64,000 nucleotides of DNA. Source: Limnobacter humi. GTDB lineage: Bacteria; Pseudomonadota; Gammaproteobacteria; Burkholderiales; Burkholderiaceae_B. Below are positions 18,211-27,334 of this stretch, piece after piece. The DNA lies in contig NZ_JANIGO010000002.1 of the NCBI RefSeq assembly GCF_024518835.1, positions 563,522 through 627,521 on the forward strand. Direction: 5' to 3'. Made by a program: the position numbers and the translations under genes. Each line of letters opens with the position of its first letter. Position 1 is the first letter of the stretch. The notes under the pieces are model-generated. The model saw nothing but the letters and a program-made list of their open reading frames with translations, made no database searches and was not told the origin of the DNA.

Positions 18211-18669
18211 ATGATTGAACTCAACGTGAACGGACAGGCCGTGAAGGCCGATGTACCCGCCGACACCCCCCTCTTGTGGGTGCTGCGCGACGCACTCAAC
18301 CTCACTGGAACGAAATTTGGCTGTGGCCAGGCCCTGTGTGGCGCCTGCACCGTGCATGTGGACGGCAACCCCACCCGCTCCTGCAGTGTGGCGGTGGGTG
18401 ATGTGGCCAAGAGCAAAATCACGACCATCGAAACCGTGGACCAAAGCCGTGAGGGCAAAGCCGTTCAGGCCGCCTGGCGAAAGCTCGATGTGGTGCAATG
18501 CGGTTACTGCCAAAGCGGCCAAATCATGAGCGCGGTTGCCCTGTTGAAAACCAACAAAACACCGACCGACGCCGACATTGATGGTGCCATGGGCGGCAAC
18601 CTGTGCCGCTGTGCCACCTACCAGCGCATTCGTGCAGCCATTCACGAAGCCGCCAAGGCTTTGGCCTAA
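18211..18669 (+). CDS. iorA: Isoquinoline 1-oxidoreductase-type [2Fe-2S] subunit
   Basis: 152 residues from the ATG at 18211, with GGGAG nine bases upstream. The N-terminal plant-type ferredoxin domain has C38, C43, C46 and C58 (CGQALCGAC...C). The C-terminal domain has the second cluster motif CGYCQSGQ followed by GNLCRC. This is the small iron-sulfur subunit of a xanthine-oxidase-family molybdenum hydroxylase. The large subunit follows after 15 bases. No FAD subunit is encoded nearby, which fits the two-subunit IorAB type that passes electrons to a periplasmic acceptor. Confidence 0.93.
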   Translation: MIELNVNGQAVKADVPADTPLLWVLRDALNLTGTKFGCGQALCGACTVHVDGNPTRSCSVAVGDVAKSKITTIETVDQSREGKAVQAAWRKLDVVQCGYCQSGQIMSAVALLKTNKTPTDADIDGAMGGNLCRCATYQRIRAAIHEAAKALA

Positions 18670-18684
18670 ACCGGGAGCCGTACG

Positions 18685-20898
18685 ATGACACACACCATTG
18701 AAAACATCAGCCGCCGCCGCTTTGTTCAAGCCGGGGCCGGCCTCACCCTCGGTTTTGTGATTCCCGGTGCCATGCAGGCCGCCGTATCGGCTGCCGAGTC
18801 AGGCCCGGGTAAAACCGTGGGCAGCGCAGCCGCTGGTGGCTTCGAGCCCAATGCGTTCCTGAAAATTGGCACCGACAACACAGTGACGGTTATTTCCAAA
18901 CACCTGGAAATGGGCCAAGGCACCTACACCGGCTTGGCCACATTGGTGGCTGAGGAACTGGATGCCGCCTGGGGCAGCGTGAAAGTGGAAGGCGCCATTG
19001 CCGACGCCACCCGCTACAACAACCTGCTGTGGGGCCCAGCCCAAGGCACCGGTGGCAGCACCGCCATGGCCAACAGCTTTGAGCAAATGCGCAAAGCGGG
19101 TGCGGCTGCGCGCGCCATGCTGGTGTCGGCGGCAGCCAAACAGTGGAAAGTACCTGCCAGTGAAATCACCGTCAACGACGGCGTGGTGCTGCACAAAAGC
19201 GGCAAGAAGGCCACATTCGGCGAATTGGCCGAGGCCGCAGCCCAAGAGAAAGCCCCTGAAACTGTGGTGCTGAAAAAGCCTGAGCAATTCAAGCTGATCG
19301 GCAAAAAGGTACCCCGGCGCGACTCGTTTGCAAAAACCAATGGCACGGCCACCTTTACGCAAGACTTCAAATTGCCCGGCATGCTGGTGGCCATGGTGGC
19401 CCACCCACCCCAGTTTGGCGCCACGGTTAAATCATTCGATGCCACAGCCGCCAAAGCCATTGCTGGCGTGGTGGACGTGGTGCAAATTCCCCAAGGTGTG
19501 GCCGTGCTGGCCAAAGACACCTGGACCGCCAAAAAAGGGCGCGATGCCCTGAAGGTGCAGTGGGACGACAGCAAAGCTTTCAAAATGGGCAGCGACGAGA
19601 TCATGGCCCAATACAAAGCCATGGCGCAAAAGCCAGGGATTGTGGCCAAACAAACTGGCAGCGTTGACACCGCATTCAAAGGTGCTGCCAAGGTAATGTC
19701 CCGAAGCTACGATTTCCCGTACCTGGCCCATGCGCCCATGGAGCCGTTGAACTGCCTGGTGCACTTGCAAGGCGACCATTGCGAAGTGTGGAACGGCGAA
19801 CAACTGCACACCGGCGACCATTTTGCCCTGTCCAAAGTGTTGGGCTTGCCCATGGAAAAAATCCGCATCAACACCCTGTACGCAGGCGGTAGTTTTGGCC
19901 GCCGTGCCAACAAGGACTCCGACTACGTGGTTGAAGCGGCCATGATCGCCAAAGCCCATGGCGGCAAGGCCCCTGTCAAGTTGGTGTGGACCCGCGAGGA
20001 CGACATGCGCGCCGGCTATTATCGGCCCATGTTCCACCACACACTGGAAGCCGCGCTGGACGCCAATGGTCAAGTCACGGGTTGGCGTCACCGCTTGGTG
20101 GGCCAGTCGATTGCAGCCGGTTCGGCCTTTGAAGGCATGATGGTGAAGGACGGTGTGGATGCCCTGTCGGTGGAAGGTGCAGCCAACCTGCCCTACGCCA
20201 TTCCCAACTTCCAATGCGACCTGCACACCCCCAACAACATTGCCGTGCCGGTGTTGTGGTGGCGCTCGGTGGGCTCGTCCCACACAGCCTTCTCGACCGA
20301 AACATTCATCGATGAGGTGGCGCAGGCTTCTGGCAAGGACCCGGTTGCCTTCCGCACAGCCCTCCTGAAAAACCACCCACGCCACTTGGGCGTGCTGAAA
20401 CTGGCGGCAGAGAAAGCGGGCTGGAACAAGCCACTGAAAGCCGGCAAAGCCGGAGAACGCCGGGGTCGCGGTGTGGCCGTGCACGAGAGCTTTAACAGCT
20501 ATGTGGCCCAAGTGGCTGAGGTCACTGTTCAAAAGGACGGCAGTTACAAGGTAGACCGCGTGGTGTGCGCTGTGGATTGCGGTGTGGCCATCAACCCCGA
20601 CGTGATTGCGGCACAAATTGAAGGGGGGGTGGGCTTTGCCCTGTCGGCCATGATGAACAGTGCCATCACCCTGAAGCAAGGCCAGGTGCAGGAAGGCAAC
20701 TTCGACACCTACCCACAACTGCGCATCTTTGACATGCCCAAGGTGGAAACCCACATTGTGCCCTCGGCGGCACCCCCCACTGGCATTGGCGAACCAGGTG
20801 TTCCACCACTGGCACCGGCGGTGGCCAATGCGCTGGCTGCCGCAACCGGCAAACGGCTGACTGCCATGCCGGTGGACACAGCTCTTCTGAAGGCCTGA
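18685..20898 (+). CDS. iorB: Isoquinoline 1-oxidoreductase-type molybdopterin-binding subunit, Tat-exported
   Basis: 737 residues. The N-terminus has a twin-arginine motif (SRRRFVQ) and a hydrophobic stretch ending near the AVSA site, so the folded holoenzyme is exported together with the small subunit. Family blocks include KHLEMGQGTYTGLATLVAEE, GPAQGTGGSTAM, YAGGSFGRRANKDSDYVVEA, and the C-terminal IGEPGVPPLAPAVANA. The last contains the Glu expected to act as active-site base. Substrate could be an N-heterocycle or an aldehyde. Start has GGGAG at a good distance. Confidence 0.92.
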   Translation: MTHTIENISRRRFVQAGAGLTLGFVIPGAMQAAVSAAESGPGKTVGSAAAGGFEPNAFLKIGTDNTVTVISKHLEMGQGTYTGLATLVAEELDAAWGSVKVEGAIADATRYNNLLWGPAQGTGGSTAMANSFEQMRKAGAAARAMLVSAAAKQWKVPASEITVNDGVVLHKSGKKATFGELAEAAAQEKAPETVVLKKPEQFKLIGKKVPRRDSFAKTNGTATFTQDFKLPGMLVAMVAHPPQFGATVKSFDATAAKAIAGVVDVVQIPQGVAVLAKDTWTAKKGRDALKVQWDDSKAFKMGSDEIMAQYKAMAQKPGIVAKQTGSVDTAFKGAAKVMSRSYDFPYLAHAPMEPLNCLVHLQGDHCEVWNGEQLHTGDHFALSKVLGLPMEKIRINTLYAGGSFGRRANKDSDYVVEAAMIAKAHGGKAPVKLVWTREDDMRAGYYRPMFHHTLEAALDANGQVTGWRHRLVGQSIAAGSAFEGMMVKDGVDALSVEGAANLPYAIPNFQCDLHTPNNIAVPVLWWRSVGSSHTAFSTETFIDEVAQASGKDPVAFRTALLKNHPRHLGVLKLAAEKAGWNKPLKAGKAGERRGRGVAVHESFNSYVAQVAEVTVQKDGSYKVDRVVCAVDCGVAINPDVIAAQIEGGVGFALSAMMNSAITLKQGQVQEGNFDTYPQLRIFDMPKVETHIVPSAAPPTGIGEPGVPPLAPAVANALAAATGKRLTAMPVDTALLKA

Positions 20899-20906
20899 GG
20901 ACTGCC

Positions 20907-21908
20907 ATGGACACGATGGACGCACAGGTCCTCAATGCTGCCCTTCAGTGGGCAGCACAAGGGCACCGCTTTGCCACCGTGACTGTGGCGCGCACCTGGG
21001 GCTCTGCCCCCAGGCCACCGGGCGCCTGGATGGTGGTGCGCCACGATGGCCAGGTGGTGGGTTCAGTCTCGGGTGGCTGCATTGAAGACGATCTCATTCA
21101 CCGCGTCACGCACGGGGAATTCAATGGCACTGCACCACTGGCGTTGAAATACGGGGTTACCACCGAGGAAGCGAACCGCTTCAACCTGCCCTGTGGTGGC
21201 ACACTGGAATTGGTGCTGGAACCTTCAACCGATTTGACCGCGCTTGAAACGCTGCGCAGCTTGACCCACTCGGGTGCCTTGGCACGTCGCACTGTGGACC
21301 TGACAGCCGGCACCACTCGGGTTGAACCCGGTGAGCGAGCCGACACCCTGCAATGGACTGGCCAAGTGCTCACCACTGTACATGGACCACGCCTGCGGCT
21401 GCTGCTGATTGGTGCCTCGCAAATTTCCCGATATGTGGCCCCCATGGCCCACGCGCTGGGCTACGAGGTGCTGGTGTGCGATCCGCGTGAGGAGTATTAC
21501 GCCAGTTGGGACGTACCCAACAGCCGTTGGCTGCCCGGCATGCCCGATGATGTGGTACTGGGCATTCAACCCGATGTACACACCGCCATTGTGGCCCTCA
21601 CGCACGACCCAAAACTGGACGACTTGGCCCTGATGGAGGCCTTGCGAAGCCCTGCATTTTACGTGGGGGCTTTGGGCTCGAAGGCCAACAATGCCCGCCG
21701 AAAGGCCCGTTTGAAGGAGCACTTCGAGTTGCAAGCCGACGAGTTGGAGCGCCTGCATGGCCCCGTGGGGTTGCCGATTGGCAGCCGCACACCACCGGAA
21801 ATCGCCGTGTCGCTATTGGCCGAACTCACGCAGGTGAAAAACCAGTTGCACCAACAGCCCACCGTGCGCTCTGCCTGCACCACACCTGCCGATGGTGTAT
21901 CGGTTTGA
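20907..21908 (+). CDS. XdhC-family molybdenum-cofactor insertion protein
   Basis: 333 residues with an XdhC N-terminal domain (TWGSAPRPPGAWMVV, then GSVSGGCIEDDLI) and a C-terminal Rossmann domain (LLLIGASQISRYVAPMA, VCDPREEY, FYVGALGSKANNARR). XdhC proteins bind sulfurated molybdenum cofactor and insert it into xanthine-oxidase-family enzymes. The gene lies 8 bases after the large subunit, and the start has GAGGA upstream. It should serve this hydroxylase specifically. Its stop overlaps the TTG start of the next gene. Confidence 0.92.
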   Translation: MDTMDAQVLNAALQWAAQGHRFATVTVARTWGSAPRPPGAWMVVRHDGQVVGSVSGGCIEDDLIHRVTHGEFNGTAPLALKYGVTTEEANRFNLPCGGTLELVLEPSTDLTALETLRSLTHSGALARRTVDLTAGTTRVEPGERADTLQWTGQVLTTVHGPRLRLLLIGASQISRYVAPMAHALGYEVLVCDPREEYYASWDVPNSRWLPGMPDDVVLGIQPDVHTAIVALTHDPKLDDLALMEALRSPAFYVGALGSKANNARRKARLKEHFELQADELERLHGPVGLPIGSRTPPEIAVSLLAELTQVKNQLHQQPTVRSACTTPADGVSV

Positions 21909-22495
21909 TTGTCGGTATTCTCTTGGCCGCAGGACAGGCCCGTCGCTTTGGCAGCAACAAGTTGATTCAGCCTTGGGGCTCACGGGGTGAGCCTGTGTTG
22001 ATTCACAGCCTATTGTCACTCAAGGCTTCCTGCGACCAAGTGCTGGTGGTGGTGGGCCCACAGAATTACGCCGAATTGACCCCCTGGATTGAACAGCATG
22101 GCTGTGCCTGGACATTGGCCCCCGATGCCCATTTGGGCATGGGCCACAGCCTGGCCCATGGCATCGCCAACAGCCCACCCTGCCTTGGCTGGATCATCGG
22201 GCTGGCGGACATGCCCGCCGTGAATTGTTCCACCACGGTTCAATTGGCCGACGCATTGAAAGAAGGCCATTCAATTGCAGTGCCCGTGATGAATCAGCGG
22301 CGCGGCAATCCGGTGGGGTTCTCATTTGTACACCGGGTGTCGCTGATGCAATTAACTGGCGATGAAGGGGCCCGCAGACTAATCAAAACCCATGCAGGGC
22401 AAATCCATTGGGTGGAGGTGCAAGACCTGGGCATTCACCACGACATCGACCAGCCAGCCGATTTGCTCTGGCCTACCTCAGTGCCGAATCAGTAA
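21905..22495 (+). CDS. MobA/MocA-like molybdenum-cofactor cytidylyltransferase
   Basis: 196 residues from a TTG start that overlaps the XdhC stop by 4 bases (TTGA). The nucleotide-binding N-terminus GILLAAGQARRFGSNKL is intact. Later blocks LADMP, RGNPVGF, DEGARRLI and HDIDQPADL match MocA/NTP-transferase proteins. MocA attaches CMP to the molybdopterin cofactor, the form used by many xanthine-oxidase-family enzymes. Its place at the end of the operon fits that role. The last bases overlap the convergent exported-protein gene by 7 bases. Confidence 0.88.
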   Translation: MIVGILLAAGQARRFGSNKLIQPWGSRGEPVLIHSLLSLKASCDQVLVVVGPQNYAELTPWIEQHGCAWTLAPDAHLGMGHSLAHGIANSPPCLGWIIGLADMPAVNCSTTVQLADALKEGHSIAVPVMNQRRGNPVGFSFVHRVSLMQLTGDEGARRLIKTHAGQIHWVEVQDLGIHHDIDQPADLLWPTSVPNQ

Positions 22496-23226
22496 CCGGA
22501 ATACACAATTTTCACCATCGGCGGCTTGCCGGTTTTGACATCGGGAATGTTGGACAACCCGTTGTACTCCAGCAGATTACGGCTTTCCAGTTCGTAAACC
22601 AAGGTTAACGGGTCCACCACAAAGCGCAACAGCGAATCGGGCTCAGCCCGAAGCTCCACGCGGGTTTTACCGTCTAGTTGGGAACTGCCGGTTTTCAAAA
22701 TCCGGAAGCTGTATTCACTGCGCCGCCCCACCACACCAAAAGCCAGGGTTATTTTTTTGCCTGCATTCAAATCGGGCAAATTGGCCTGAATAAAAGCGTG
22801 AAAACCAGAGTCGGCACACATCGGGTTTTTCCGGTTGACCTTGTCCGACTCGGTTTTGCCGTTCTCCGTGGTTTGCATCACCACAAAGTCTTTGTTCACC
22901 TCGGTGATGGCCTCCGCATATTTCGAACGGGGAATGCTCATGGCTGTTAACGGAATGAAGGGGTCTGCCGAAAAATCCAGCTTCTTCTCAGCAATCAATT
23001 CACCAGTGGGCAACACATAACGAATCACACCCGACACCCATTTTCCGTTCCGGAACGTCTGGTTGTGCTGCTCGGTGTAAATCCACTGGCCGGAATCCTT
23101 GTCGTAGGCTTTGCCAATAAATTGCTGGGTTTTGCTGCCCTCATCGGCCCACACCACCGTGGGGCCCATCAGGCCCACACCCGCCAACACACCTGCAGTA
23201 CCGGCCATCCATTCGCGTCGGTTCAT
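22489..23226 (-). CDS. Conserved exported protein of unknown function, linked to CNMT-like methyltransferase
   Basis: 245 residues with a signal peptide (GVLAGVGLMGPTVVWA followed by DEG); the preceding NRREWM is only a weak Tat-like motif. The mature part is predicted mostly beta-strand, with a YTEQHNQTF...GKW segment, a single Cys (PMCADSGFHAF) and no catalytic motif that I recognise. It follows the methyltransferase by 14 bases and ends the three-gene operon. A beta-rich exported protein beside a lipid-type methyltransferase may bind a lipid, but that is speculation. Confidence 0.78.
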   Translation of the reverse strand: MNRREWMAGTAGVLAGVGLMGPTVVWADEGSKTQQFIGKAYDKDSGQWIYTEQHNQTFRNGKWVSGVIRYVLPTGELIAEKKLDFSADPFIPLTAMSIPRSKYAEAITEVNKDFVVMQTTENGKTESDKVNRKNPMCADSGFHAFIQANLPDLNAGKKITLAFGVVGRRSEYSFRILKTGSSQLDGKTRVELRAEPDSLLRFVVDPLTLVYELESRNLLEYNGLSNIPDVKTGKPPMVKIVYSGY

Positions 23227-23240
23227 GTTGCTCTCCTCGC

Positions 23241-24368
23241 TCAGCTGCGCTTTTCAAACAGATAATGCCCCACGCCCCATTCACGACCCAGGTTGTAGCC
23301 AAACAGCTCCGCCACCGCCATGTAAAACATGCGCCAGCGCTGGAACCAGATTTTGGCCTGTGCAGCGCCATAAGCTTTTTCAAACACGGGCATGATGTCT
23401 TTCTTGGCCGCATCCATGTTGGCCAGCCAGTGGTTGGCTGTTTTTTCATAGTGCTGCCCATTGATCCACCAACGCTGCACCACTTTCAGGTCGTCCTGGT
23501 AATGGAGGAAGAGGTCCGCACTGGGCATGATGCCACCGGTGAAAAAGTACTGACTCATCCAATCGGTCTTGTCCTTGACCACAAAATGGTAGGCCAGCTC
23601 CTTGTGGGCAAACACGTGCACAAACATGCGGGCCCCGGCATTCATCCAGCTTGAAATCTTGCGGAACAAGCCTTGGTAATTCTTCATGTGCTCAAACATT
23701 TCGATCGAGATCACCCGGTCAAAACCCGCCTCAACCCCTTCGCAGGGAAAATCAAAATCCACAATATTGGCGGTGATGATTTTCAGGTTCGTCAGGCTCA
23801 ACTCACGAGCCCGTTGCTCGATGTACGCGCGTTGACCGTGTGAGTTGGACACACCCACCACTTGGGCTTGCGGGTAACGCTGGGCCATCCACAAACTCAT
23901 GGAACCCCAACCGCAACCCAACTCGAGAATGCGCTGACCATCGGCCAGGCCAGCCCGTGCAGCGTATTGCTCAAACATGGCAATTTCAGCATCGGCCAGG
24001 GTTTCGCCACCGGTTTCATACCAGGCGCAAGAGTACTTCTTGCGGGGGCCCAGGTGCAGGTGAAAAAACTCGGCAGGCACTTCGTAGTGCTGCTCATTGG
24101 CCGCATCGGTGTCGACCGCAATCGGGCTGGCCCGCAGCTCTTCCACCAGCGCGCTCAGGCGGGCACGGGCCACTTCTGGCTGGTCGGCATACTCATCGTC
24201 CAGACGCTGCTGGATCAAGCCGCGCATGGCGGCTCGCACCGCTGCATCGGGCACCCAGCCCCGCTCGCAGGCCTCAATGGCCGCATTGGTGGCCAGGTTC
24301 AAAACAGACAATTTCAATTGGCTCACCCGTGGACTGGCCGCGGGTGCGCTGGAAGTTGGGCTACGCAT
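23241..24368 (-). CDS. SAM-dependent methyltransferase of the cyclopropane synthase superfamily, coclaurine N-methyltransferase-like
   Basis: 375 residues. The SAM-binding motif is LELGCGWGSMSLWMA at about 148-161. The motif SIEMFEHMKNY (E223, E226, H227) and the C-terminal blocks YFFTGGIMPSADLFLHYQDD, WINGQHY and AVAELFGYN...W.V.HYLF are those I remember from plant coclaurine N-methyltransferases, closer than to E. coli Cfa. Plant-like bacterial proteins of this kind exist and their substrates are mostly unknown. It is the middle gene of an operon with a DUF1295 reductase and an exported protein. It may methylate a lipid (cyclopropane or methyl-branched chain) or an amine. Confidence 0.85.
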   Translation of the reverse strand: MRSPTSSAPAASPRVSQLKLSVLNLATNAAIEACERGWVPDAAVRAAMRGLIQQRLDDEYADQPEVARARLSALVEELRASPIAVDTDAANEQHYEVPAEFFHLHLGPRKKYSCAWYETGGETLADAEIAMFEQYAARAGLADGQRILELGCGWGSMSLWMAQRYPQAQVVGVSNSHGQRAYIEQRARELSLTNLKIITANIVDFDFPCEGVEAGFDRVISIEMFEHMKNYQGLFRKISSWMNAGARMFVHVFAHKELAYHFVVKDKTDWMSQYFFTGGIMPSADLFLHYQDDLKVVQRWWINGQHYEKTANHWLANMDAAKKDIMPVFEKAYGAAQAKIWFQRWRMFYMAVAELFGYNLGREWGVGHYLFEKRS

Positions 24369-24388
24369 GAATCAACAAACCTACACAA

Positions 24389-25180
24389 TCAGGATTTTGG
24401 AAACCAGGGAATAAAGGCGGAAGTGGTGCGAATGTACTCGGCATACTCTGGCCGAGTTCGTGCAGCCTGGGCTTCGGTGGCTGGAATACCGGACATTTTC
24501 AGCAGCAGGAATGCCATCACTGCCGGCGGAATGAGGGACAAAAAGCCCCAGGGGGCGCCCAAGGCCAATGGCACATAGGCCACCCAATGCACACATTCGA
24601 AAAAATAGTTGGGGTGGCGGGAATACTTCCACAGGCCTTGTTTGCAAACCCGCCCTTTGTTGGCCGGGTTGGCCTTGAAGGCTGCCAATTGACGGTCTGC
24701 CAAGGCCTCACCAGCAATCGACACCACCCACAGCACCACACTCAGCCAAAGCCACAGGGGTGCAGGTGCGTCGCTGCGTTGCGCAGCCACAGCCAAGCCC
24801 AGGGCAATCAACATCGAAAACACCACCTGCACCTGGAAGAAAGTCCACATGCGCAGGTTTTGGGATTCACCCCACTCCTTGCGCAATTGGGCATAACGGC
24901 CATCTTCGGCATGCCCATGGTTGCGAAACCAGAGGTAAGTGCCCAGGCGCAGGCCCCACACCAGCGGCATGATGCCAATCAGCCAACGCACCTCGATCGG
25001 GGCTGTTGAATTGAGCGCAAACCAGGGGCCCAGCGCGCCCAATGTCCATGCCCACACGGCATCCACAATACCGGCGTTGCGGGTTTTGAGCTGTACCGCC
25101 CACACTGCAGTGAAAATGACGACCAGGCCGAGCCAACCCAGTCCAAATACGGTCCACGCATTCATCTTGTTCACATCCAT
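24389..25180 (-). CDS. DUF1295 / steroid 5-alpha-reductase-like membrane protein
   Basis: 263 residues with about six membrane helices. The family signature GLWKYSRHPNYFFECVHWVA lies near residues 180-200 and probably binds NADPH, as in the S5A-reductase and isoprenylcysteine methyltransferase superfamily. It ends with PEYAEYIRTTSAFIPWFP, again typical of DUF1295. The start at 25180 is a choice; an ATG 15 bases downstream also works. It is the first gene of the operon with the CNMT-like methyltransferase (20 bases away), which suggests that the two act on the same membrane lipid. Confidence 0.85.
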   Translation of the reverse strand: MDVNKMNAWTVFGLGWLGLVVIFTAVWAVQLKTRNAGIVDAVWAWTLGALGPWFALNSTAPIEVRWLIGIMPLVWGLRLGTYLWFRNHGHAEDGRYAQLRKEWGESQNLRMWTFFQVQVVFSMLIALGLAVAAQRSDAPAPLWLWLSVVLWVVSIAGEALADRQLAAFKANPANKGRVCKQGLWKYSRHPNYFFECVHWVAYVPLALGAPWGFLSLIPPAVMAFLLLKMSGIPATEAQAARTRPEYAEYIRTTSAFIPWFPKS

Positions 25181-25258
25181 TCAAAGGCCACCCAATGGCC
25201 CTACCCAGTATACGTTACAGGGTCTTGAATAGATGCACCCCGGCAGGAATAGTTCTCC

Positions 25259-27334
25259 TCACACCGCCGACGGCAGTGTTGCATCGCCGGGCACTGTTTT
25301 CAAAAATCGCTTCAAACACGCAATGAATTCATCCACATCCAGGGGCTTGACCAAAAACTCATCCATCCCCAGTTCCAGGCACCGTTGCCGCTCACCGGCC
25401 ATGGCGTGTGCTGTCAGGGCCACAATCGGGACATGTGCATTGTAGACACCACAATCCCCACGGCGAATCATCCGGGTGGCCTCATAGCCATCCAGAACCG
25501 GCATTTGCCCATCGACAATCACCAGATCCACCTCATGCGCCTTCAGGTGGTCAATCAATTGCTGACCATTGGCCACCGATGCAGCCTGAACACCGTAGCG
25601 CTTTAAAATGCCCAGAATGATTTTTTGATTGATGGGCGAGTCTTCGGCCAACACCACTCGGCCTTCAAATTGATGCAGTGCTGGCTCGACAGACTGACGC
25701 TCTGGGTTCACCATCGACCCCGCAGCCCCATCGCCCATCACCTGCTTCAAGGCTTCGGCCAACTTCACAAAGCTGAGTGGCTTTAGCACAGAGGCATCCA
25801 CCCAGGCGTAAGCATTGGGCTCACCGGCCACCTTCAGCGACAATTGATCAATCAGGATCACTTTCAAATGGCCTTGGCTTTTCAGTTGCTGCAAGCGCTC
25901 GCGGACCTTGGGTTGGTTCAGCAAACATTTGCGGCTCACGAACAGCAGGTCTGTCGTGTTGCTCTGCGCGGGCTCAGTGCTTGAGCCCAAACGCTCCAGC
26001 ATGGATTGTCCATCACAGGTTTCCAAACCCAGGTGATGCAATTGCGACTCCACATACCGCTGAAGTATATCGGTACTCATCCAGACCCCCAACTGGCCAC
26101 GGGGCCGGCAGGAGGCCGGCAATACCGTCGCTGGGTCAGATTGCTCAATCAACCGGATGGGCAAACTGAACTCCACCCGTGTGCCTTGGCCCAACACACT
26201 GTCCAACGCAATATGCCCGCCCATCCATTCCAACAACTCATGCACAATGGTCAAGCCCAGGCCTGTTCCGCCCCGGTGTTGCCCTGTGGGGTCCTGGCTG
26301 GCCTGTTTAAAACGCTGAAACACGCGCTGACAGTCTTGTGGCGCAATACCGATGCCGGTATCGCCAACCTCCACGAACAGCACATGCCCATCGGCAGCAT
26401 GGCTGGCCTCTCGGATGGACCAAGTCACCTGAACATGGCCAGCATCGGTGAATTTCACCGCGTTGCCCACGAGATTGAACAAAATTTGGCGCAGGCGTGT
26501 TCCATCCGCTTCAATCAATGTGCTGAAGCTGGGATTGAAGGGACAAATCAGTTCGATGTTTTTCTGCTCTGCCTCCAGAACAAAACTCTCGGCCACCTCA
26601 TCAAACAACTGTTCCAGCTTGACAGGGCCCTTTCGAATGACAAATCGACCACTTTCAACGCGCGACAGGTCAAGAATATCGTTCAGCAAATTGAGCAATG
26701 TCTTGCCACTGGCGCGAATGGTTTTAATCAAATCCTTCTGAGTGGCATCCAGTGCCGTGTGCAACAACAGCTCGGAAGCACCCACCACACCGTTCATCGG
26801 TGTGCGGATTTCATGGCTCATGTTGGCCAGGAATTTCGACTGGGTGTGCTTGGCCTCAATGGCCTCATGCATCGACTTTTCCAAATGCTGCTGAACGACT
26901 TGACGCTCTGTCACCTCACGTTTTAACCGATCATTCAGGTCGATCAACTCCTGCAAATTCGGCAATGAGAGGATCAACTTCAACTTGGGAATCAAATACA
27001 GTGCAGTGGCCACCGACACCAAAGCCGTGAACGCCTTCGCGTAACCTTCAAACAAGTACAGGGGCACCCACAAAGTCGCAATGCCCATGACATGGGTGAC
27101 CCCACACGCCAAAATAAACAGGGCGAACAGGTAATACACCGTTTGCAACGAGCCCAGGTTCTGGCGTTTGCTGATCCACAGCAAACTCACCGGAATGGAA
27201 AAATACGCGAGCGCGATCAGCAGGTCTGAACCCACATGAAGGCCGAGCAAAAACGGGTTCCAGTTGATGCAGAACCCGTGCGGTAAATATTCGTTCAATT
27301 GCATGGTTGACCCCGGATCGCCCGTTGTTGACAT
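25259..27334 (-). CDS. Hybrid histidine kinase with ETR1-like copper/ethylene-binding sensor
   Basis: About 691 residues (numbering here counts a TTG one codon further upstream; an ATG at 27304 is another start). Residues 30-120 form three membrane helices. They contain SDLLIALAYFSIP and FILACGVTHV, with D38, C78 and H82 matching the Asp and the Cys-x3-His copper ligands of plant ETR1. A coiled coil leads to the kinase: H175 in MSHEIRTP, N292, GDTGIG near 325 and GGTGLGL near 346. Residues 395-510 look like a degenerate receiver. A true receiver follows at about 560-680 with D609 (VIVDGQMP). There is no DNA-binding output, and no partner regulator lies next to it. GAF, common in plant receptors, is absent. 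Confidence 0.88.
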   Translation of the reverse strand: MSTTGDPGSTMQLNEYLPHGFCINWNPFLLGLHVGSDLLIALAYFSIPVSLLWISKRQNLGSLQTVYYLFALFILACGVTHVMGIATLWVPLYLFEGYAKAFTALVSVATALYLIPKLKLILSLPNLQELIDLNDRLKREVTERQVVQQHLEKSMHEAIEAKHTQSKFLANMSHEIRTPMNGVVGASELLLHTALDATQKDLIKTIRASGKTLLNLLNDILDLSRVESGRFVIRKGPVKLEQLFDEVAESFVLEAEQKNIELICPFNPSFSTLIEADGTRLRQILFNLVGNAVKFTDAGHVQVTWSIREASHAADGHVLFVEVGDTGIGIAPQDCQRVFQRFKQASQDPTGQHRGGTGLGLTIVHELLEWMGGHIALDSVLGQGTRVEFSLPIRLIEQSDPATVLPASCRPRGQLGVWMSTDILQRYVESQLHHLGLETCDGQSMLERLGSSTEPAQSNTTDLLFVSRKCLLNQPKVRERLQQLKSQGHLKVILIDQLSLKVAGEPNAYAWVDASVLKPLSFVKLAEALKQVMGDGAAGSMVNPERQSVEPALHQFEGRVVLAEDSPINQKIILGILKRYGVQAASVANGQQLIDHLKAHEVDLVIVDGQMPVLDGYEATRMIRRGDCGVYNAHVPIVALTAHAMAGERQRCLELGMDEFLVKPLDVDEFIACLKRFLKTVPGDATLPSAV

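Noticed and set aside
19432-20925. Minus-strand open frame of 497 codons
   Set aside because: Antisense to the molybdopterin-binding subunit gene. His- and Gly-rich product with no recognisable domain and no ribosome site.
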